From Gemmatimonadaceae bacterium (GTDB lineage Bacteria; Gemmatimonadota; Gemmatimonadetes; Gemmatimonadales; Gemmatimonadaceae): 7,958 nucleotides of DNA. The translations under genes were made by a program, and so were the position numbers. The notes below the pieces were generated by a model. It was given only the letters and a program-made list of their open reading frames with translations. It had not been told where the DNA came from and ran no database searches. Position 1 is the first letter of the stretch. Every line of letters begins with the position of its first letter. Positions 4,557-7,958 of the stretch are shown in pieces. The DNA is taken from contig JAICUE010000108.1 of assembly GCA_025936015.1 (NCBI GenBank), forward strand, positions 1 through 7,958, given 5' to 3'.

Positions 4557-6338
4557 ATGACGCGTCTCCCCATCCTCGTCGCGGCGATGTACATCGCCGG
4601 CTGCGCGCGGCACGCGGCACCTGCCGCGCCGCCAGCACCGCGCGAGCAGCTATTCGCGGCTGGCCCGATCGCTCCGGCGACCACCTTCTGCAACCCGATC
4701 GACATCGACTACCGCTTCATGGTCGACACGCCGAGCCGGCGCGAAGCGGCCGATCCGGTGATCACGCTGTACAACGACGAGTACTACCTCTTCGCGTCGA
4801 AGAGTGGCGGCTACTGGCACTCGCACGACCTGCACGACTGGAAGCTCGTGGTCCCGGAAGGGTTGCCGCTCGAGGATTACGCCCCCGCGGTGCTCATCCT
4901 CGACGGGCGGATGTACTACACGGCGCACAAGTCGATGGCGCTGTACACCACCGACGACCCGATCGCGGGGAAGTGGCGCAAGGTCGCCACTCTCGCGAGC
5001 TACGCCGACCCCGCGTTCTTCCTCGACGACGATGGGCGAGTCTATCTCTATCACGGCTCGTCGCTGGATGGCGGGATCTCGGTCGTCGAGCTCGATCCGA
5101 AGCACGACTTCGCCCTGATCGACGGGCCGCACGAGCTGATGCGCGCGGACTACGCGGATCACGGGTGGGAGCGCTCGGGTCCCGACAACCTCGGCGCCCA
5201 CGGGATGCGCGAAGGCTTTCGGATCGCGCCGTACATCGAAGGATCGTGGATGACGAAGCACGACAGCGTCTACTACCTGCAGTACTCCGCGCCGGGGACG
5301 GTCTGGAAGAGCTACGCCGACGGCGTGTACACGTCGCGCTCGCCGGTAAGCGGATTCGCCTACGCGCCGTACAGTCCCTTCTCGTACAAGCCGGGCGGAT
5401 TCATCGGCGGCGCCGGCCACGCGGCGACCTTTCGCGACCGCGACGGCAACTATTGGCGCGTCGTGACGATGATCATCTCGGTGACCCACAAGTTCGAGCG
5501 ACGGTTAGGCATCATCCCGGCGGGGTTCGACAGCAGCGGCGTGATGCGCGCGAACAGCTGGCTCGGTGACTATCCGCAGCTCCTTCCCCGTGTTGCCGCC
5601 GATCCGCTCGATCATAACGGCACCGGCTGGATGCTGCTATCCGCCGGCAAGCCGGCGACTGCGTCGTCGGCACTCGACGATCACCCGGTCGATCTCGCCT
5701 TCGACGAGGACATCCGCACCTGGTGGTCGGCGGCGACCGGCGGCGTCGGCGAATGGCTCGCGATCGATCTTGGACGGATCGAACTAATCACCGCGCTCCA
5801 GATCAATTTCGCCGAGCAGGGCACGACCACGCTCGGCCGCGACGAGGACAGCTACCAGCAGTACATCGTCGAGTCGTCGATCGATGGGGAGCACTGGACC
5901 ACGCGGCTCGACGAGAGCGCCAGCCGGCGCGACTCGCCGCACCATTACGTCCAGCTCGACACCGCGCGCAATGCGCGATTCGTCCGCATCACCAACGTGC
6001 ACGCCGCGGCGGGCGGCACCTTCTCGATCCGCGACTTTCGCGTGTTCGGCGAGAGCACCGCACCGGCGCCGGCCGCTGTGGGCGGGGTGACCGCGCGCCG
6101 CGAGGCAGACGATCGGGGCGCCGTGATAAGCTGGCTGCCGAGCGCCGGCGCGACGTCGTACATCGTGCGCTTCGGGCTCGCGCCGGGCAAGCTGTACGAC
6201 AGTTACAAGGTGGGCAATGTCGACACGCTGACGATCAACAGCCTGAACCACGGCGTACCGTACTGGTTCACGGTCGACGCGGTCGGTGAAGGCGGTGTCG
6301 CGCGCGGACCGGCAGCGATCCCCGCAGCGTCACGTTAG
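4557..6338 (+). CDS. Lipoprotein GH43-type glycoside hydrolase with discoidin-like and FN3-like domains
   Basis: This 593-residue protein begins with a lipoprotein signal ending in lipobox I-A-G-C (Cys16), followed by an Ala/Pro linker. The five-bladed GH43-like domain covers about 45-345. Its expected acids are visible: general base Asp66 in A-D-P-V, pKa-tuning Asp151 in Y-A-D-P-A-F-F, and general acid Glu228 in Y-I-E-G-S-W followed by Y-Y-L-Q-Y-S. Residues about 362-498 resemble an F5/8-type C (discoidin, CBM32-like) carbohydrate-binding domain, with A-S-S, W-W-S-A, W-L-A-I-D-L-G and a closing I-R-D-F-R-V-F-G. Residues about 503-590 resemble fibronectin type III. GH43 enzymes are mostly arabinofuranosidases, xylosidases, arabinanases or galactanases; the exact specificity cannot be read here. 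The signal peptide supports ATG 4557 although no Shine-Dalgarno site is seen. The stop TAG is part of a GTTAGGC motif. Confidence 0.9.
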   Translation: MTRLPILVAAMYIAGCARHAAPAAPPAPREQLFAAGPIAPATTFCNPIDIDYRFMVDTPSRREAADPVITLYNDEYYLFASKSGGYWHSHDLHDWKLVVPEGLPLEDYAPAVLILDGRMYYTAHKSMALYTTDDPIAGKWRKVATLASYADPAFFLDDDGRVYLYHGSSLDGGISVVELDPKHDFALIDGPHELMRADYADHGWERSGPDNLGAHGMREGFRIAPYIEGSWMTKHDSVYYLQYSAPGTVWKSYADGVYTSRSPVSGFAYAPYSPFSYKPGGFIGGAGHAATFRDRDGNYWRVVTMIISVTHKFERRLGIIPAGFDSSGVMRANSWLGDYPQLLPRVAADPLDHNGTGWMLLSAGKPATASSALDDHPVDLAFDEDIRTWWSAATGGVGEWLAIDLGRIELITALQINFAEQGTTTLGRDEDSYQQYIVESSIDGEHWTTRLDESASRRDSPHHYVQLDTARNARFVRITNVHAAAGGTFSIRDFRVFGESTAPAPAAVGGVTARREADDRGAVISWLPSAGATSYIVRFGLAPGKLYDSYKVGNVDTLTINSLNHGVPYWFTVDAVGEGGVARGPAAIPAASR

Positions 6339-6360
6339 GCATGGACCACGAAATCGACGA

Positions 6361-6954
6361 ATGCCGAAAACACTCTGGAATTCGACCGACGCAACCGAGT
6401 GGCGCACCGCGCTCGATCGCTATCCTGACGTCGTCGCCGCGCAGGAGGTGAAATCCCTTCCTGCGCTCGACGCCTGGTATCGCGGCGAGTTGCCGGAAGC
6501 GATCGCCGGCCGCCGGCGCCCGCACGTGACGCACGCGGAGCTGGTGAAGGTCACCGAGTGGAAGATGGCGCGCGGCGTCTGGCGGGCGCGCAACCTCGCA
6601 CTCGTCCGCGGCAACGATGCCGCGCTCGTCGTCGCGACCAGCGGTGACGCGTTAGGCGCCGTCCCCGATCCGGTAAAGCCGATCACGACGCTCGCCGAGC
6701 TGGCGGGGGTCGGGCCGGCGACCGCATCGGCGGTGGCCGCGGCAGCGGAGCCGGCGATCTATCCCTTCTTCGACGAGCTGGTCGGCGCCCAGGTGCCGGG
6801 GCTCGGCACTCTCGCCTTCAGCATCGGCTACTACAAGCGTTATGCGGCCGCGCTCCGGGAACGGGCGATGGCACTCGGCGCGCGCTGGACCCCGGTGATG
6901 GTCGAGCGTGCGCTCTGGGCGCATGCGGGCGGGAAGAAGGGAGTCCGCGCCTAA
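6361..6954 (+). CDS. Helix-hairpin-helix protein of unknown function
   Basis: This 197-residue, apparently soluble protein has no signal peptide or membrane segment. Residues 111-128 (L-A-E-L-A-G-V-G-P-A-T-A-S-A) form a good helix-hairpin-helix motif, the non-sequence-specific DNA-binding element of DNA glycosylases and related repair proteins. Other blocks that look conserved are L-D-A-W-Y-R near 36-41, W-K-M-A-R-G-V-W-R near 67-75 and Y-P-F-F-D-E-L at 134-140. From memory, similar uncharacterised proteins with the G-V-G-P-A-T-A-S-A and P-F-F-D-E pairing occur in fungi and animals; I cannot confirm this. The classic glycosylase catalytic Lys/Asp arrangement is not evident. ATG 6361 follows the GH43 stop by 22 bases; the frame is open back to 6286 but that part overlaps GH43 and is Arg-rich. 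Its stop TAA lies within a GCCTAAC motif. Confidence 0.8.
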   Translation: MPKTLWNSTDATEWRTALDRYPDVVAAQEVKSLPALDAWYRGELPEAIAGRRRPHVTHAELVKVTEWKMARGVWRARNLALVRGNDAALVVATSGDALGAVPDPVKPITTLAELAGVGPATASAVAAAAEPAIYPFFDELVGAQVPGLGTLAFSIGYYKRYAAALRERAMALGARWTPVMVERALWAHAGGKKGVRA

Positions 6955-6964
6955 CGCTGGCCGT

Positions 6965-6981
6965 CGCGCGACTATCGCGCG
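6965..6981. terminator. Candidate bidirectional terminator between convergent genes
   Basis: CGCGCGA (6965-6971) is perfectly complementary to TCGCGCG (6975-6981), with loop CTA. It lies ten bases after the helix-hairpin-helix gene stop and includes the GH16 stop codon (6972-6974). The position is ideal for a shared terminator, but no T-run follows on either strand, so it may instead only block read-through or stabilise 3' ends. Confidence 0.4.
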
Positions 6982-7853
6982 GTCGTGGTCATCGGGTGCG
7001 CGGTCACCCGCACCCAATCGACGAGCACGTCGCCGTCGCCGCGCACGATCTTGTTGACGGTCGGCTGCGGCAGCCCCGGGTACGGCAGCTTCGTCCCATT
7101 GACCTTGAGCGGGTACGCGCCGCCTAACGCGAGGTTGAGGATGATGAACTTCGGATTGTCGAACGCCCAGCGCCCGTAGTTCTCGACCATCGGCCGCGTC
7201 AGGCGGTAGACGAGCCGGTCATCGACGCGGAAGAGCAGGGTGTCGGGGCGCCAGTCGACGGTGTACACGTGCCAGTGCGTGACGTCGTCGTCGGCGGGGA
7301 GATACAGTCGGTTGAAGAGCGGCGTATCGCCGAAGTAGCCTGGCCCATGGAGCGCGACGCTCGTCCAGTCAGGCTCGCCGACGTTTTCCATGACGTCGAT
7401 CTCACCGGTTGCCGGCCAGTCCCCCCCGCCGAGCAGCCAGAACGCCGGCCAGAAGCCGCTGCCTGACGGCAGCTTCATTCGCGCCGACGCGACGCCATAC
7501 GTGAAGTCGAAGCGACCGTGCGTGTCGAGGTGGCCCGACAGGAAATCATGGCGATTGCCGTCCGCCGAGACGTAGCCCGGCGCGTACACCGGATGAATCA
7601 CCAGCGCCCCGTTCGTCGCGCCCCGCGCCGCCGCGCCATGCGCGATGAACACCGTCGGTGCACTGTCGACGTACGCCTGCTGCTCATCGTTCACCGCCCG
7701 TCCGCGCACCTCGACGTTCCACTTCGTCCGATCGAGCGCGGCGCCATTGAAGTCGTCGAAGAAGACGGTGCGATCGGCGGCGGATGCGGCTGGACCAGGG
7801 TGCCTGACGCACGCGGTGGCGACGAGCAGCACGACGACCAGCTGATGGCGCAT
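6972..7853 (-). CDS. Lipoprotein GH16 beta-glucanase (laminarinase-like)
   Basis: The 293-residue protein has a short lipoprotein-type signal (A-T-A-C, Cys15; position -3 is Ala, a less usual residue) and a single GH16 jelly-roll domain from about 29 to 286. The retaining active site reads G-E-I-D-V-M-E-N: nucleophile Glu151, Asp153 and acid/base Glu156, with the extra Met that marks the beta-bulge form found in laminarinases and many agarases or carrageenases. S-G-F-W-P-A-F-W-L-L (132-141) and a Trp-rich substrate cleft (W-H-V-Y-T-V-D-W) are also typical. An endo-beta-1,3-glucanase or mixed-linkage glucanase is the likeliest activity; other GH16 specificities are not excluded. ATG 7853 is supported by GAGG five bases upstream and by the immediate signal peptide. 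It probably follows, in the same transcript, the gene whose tail lies at 7916-7958. Confidence 0.93.
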   Translation of the reverse strand: MRHQLVVVLLVATACVRHPGPAASAADRTVFFDDFNGAALDRTKWNVEVRGRAVNDEQQAYVDSAPTVFIAHGAAARGATNGALVIHPVYAPGYVSADGNRHDFLSGHLDTHGRFDFTYGVASARMKLPSGSGFWPAFWLLGGGDWPATGEIDVMENVGEPDWTSVALHGPGYFGDTPLFNRLYLPADDDVTHWHVYTVDWRPDTLLFRVDDRLVYRLTRPMVENYGRWAFDNPKFIILNLALGGAYPLKVNGTKLPYPGLPQPTVNKIVRGDGDVLVDWVRVTAHPMTTTAR

Positions 7854-7858
7854 GATTT

Positions 7859-7862
7859 CCTC
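7859..7862 (-). promoter_or_regulatory. Shine-Dalgarno GAGG for GH16
   Basis: On the - strand, GAGG (within GAGGAAATC) ends five bases before ATG 7853 and supports that start codon. Confidence 0.6.
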
Positions 7863-7873
7863 GTGGATCGGAC

Positions 7874-7904
7874 GTCAGCTTACGGCTGACAGGTGATGGC
7901 TGAC
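7874..7904. repeat. GTCAGC/GCTGAC repeat cluster upstream of GH16
   Basis: GTCAGC (7874-7879) and GCTGAC (7885-7890) form a perfect 6-base inverted repeat with a 5-base spacer. A second GGCTGAC (7898-7904) repeats the right arm 14 bases on. The cluster lies in the 62-base gap between the partial gene and GH16. It could be an operator, an intercistronic RNA hairpin or the remnant of a dispersed intergenic repeat; the sequence alone does not decide. Confidence 0.45.
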
Positions 7905-7915
7905 GGCCGCCGCCT

Positions 7916-7958
7916 CTACCAATCCGTCGGTTTGTAATCCTTCAGGAAATGCCCCCAC
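7916..7958 (-). CDS. C-terminal tail of an unknown protein (5' end off window)
   Basis: Reading leftward from the window edge, one - strand frame gives W-G-H-F-L-K-D-Y-K-P-T-D-W and then TAG (7916-7918). The mix of aromatic, charged and Pro residues looks like real protein rather than the Arg/Ala/Pro-rich text of shadow frames here. A competing frame runs through this stop into the GH16 leader, but it needs a TTA codon outside the CGTTAGGC motif, a usage not seen in the window's genes. With only 13 residues the family cannot be named. Its stop lies 62 bases before the GH16 start on the same strand, which suggests an operon. Confidence 0.5.
   Translation of the reverse strand, partial: WGHFLKDYKPTDW

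Larger units (their letters stand above)
408..7128. repeat. Dispersed CGTTAGGC / GCCTAACG octamer, ten copies of its 7-base core
   Basis: The core GTTAGGC or its complement occurs with first bases at 408, 1639, 1963, 3333, 3702, 5504, 6334, 6651, 6949 and 7122. Nine of the ten extend to CGTTAGGC; the exception is 5504 (GGTTAGGC). Five are GTTAGGC and five GCCTAAC on the + strand. Base composition predicts about one core. Seven are inside coding regions, two form stop codons (GH43 and the helix-hairpin-helix gene), and one is intergenic (1639). Confidence 0.9.

Noticed and set aside
4650..5489. Long - strand open frame antisense to GH43
   Set aside because: The Arg/Val-rich composition and lack of motifs match an antisense shadow of a real gene.
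4514..5569. Long + strand open frame (351 codons) overlapping the GH43 gene
   Set aside because: It is extremely Arg-rich with no domain signal, while the overlapping GH43 frame has a lipobox and all catalytic motifs. It is a GC-rich shadow.
7421..7427. Run of seven C in the GH16 gene as a phase-variation tract
   Set aside because: Seven bases is short, the run encodes a Gly-rich turn in an intact frame, and homopolymers of this length are not unusual in GC-rich genes.

Overview
The window is GC-rich (roughly two-thirds G+C) bacterial chromosome from a diderm organism. It carries an outer-membrane beta-barrel protein, lipoprotein signal peptides and secreted carbohydrate-active enzymes. Several traits recall Gemmatimonadota or a close relative: the 'A-R-A-D-S-I-A' repeat in an outer-membrane protein, the mix of lipoprotein glycosidases, and a strongly over-represented octamer CGTTAGGC. 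The phylum is inferred from memory and was not tested. I see no mobile element, CRISPR array, tRNA or rRNA.

Layout. Bases 1-849 (+) are the nucleotide-binding end of an ABC exporter whose membrane part lies off the left edge. It converges on a small HPP-family membrane protein (865-1452, -). A gene-free stretch of 310 bases rich in inverted repeats leads, after a good Shine-Dalgarno site, into a two-gene unit on the + strand. The first gene is an outer-membrane beta-barrel protein with a repeat-built helical N-terminal extension (1763-2677). The second is a secreted L,D-transpeptidase (2677-3534) whose start codon overlaps the first gene's stop (TGATG).

The right half looks like a polysaccharide-degradation neighbourhood. 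A secreted alpha/beta-hydrolase esterase (3528-4493, -) and a lipoprotein GH43-type glycosidase with a discoidin-like and an FN3-like domain (4557-6338, +) are divergently transcribed from a 63-base spacer. A helix-hairpin-helix protein of unknown function (6361-6954, +) follows the glycosidase closely. A lipoprotein GH16 beta-glucanase (6972-7853, -) converges on it. At the right edge a short protein tail ending in Asp-Trp (7916-7958, -) shows that another gene sits upstream of GH16 on the same strand.

How the parts may work together. The esterase could remove acyl decorations, GH43 could remove or cut arabinose/xylose-type units, and GH16 could cut beta-1,3/1,4-glucan, all at the cell surface or in the periplasm. 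Separately, the barrel protein and the L,D-transpeptidase may form an outer-membrane-to-peptidoglycan tethering pair. The most striking sequence-level signal is CGTTAGGC: it is far more frequent than composition predicts, and every in-frame TTA leucine codon I could find in the window lies inside it.
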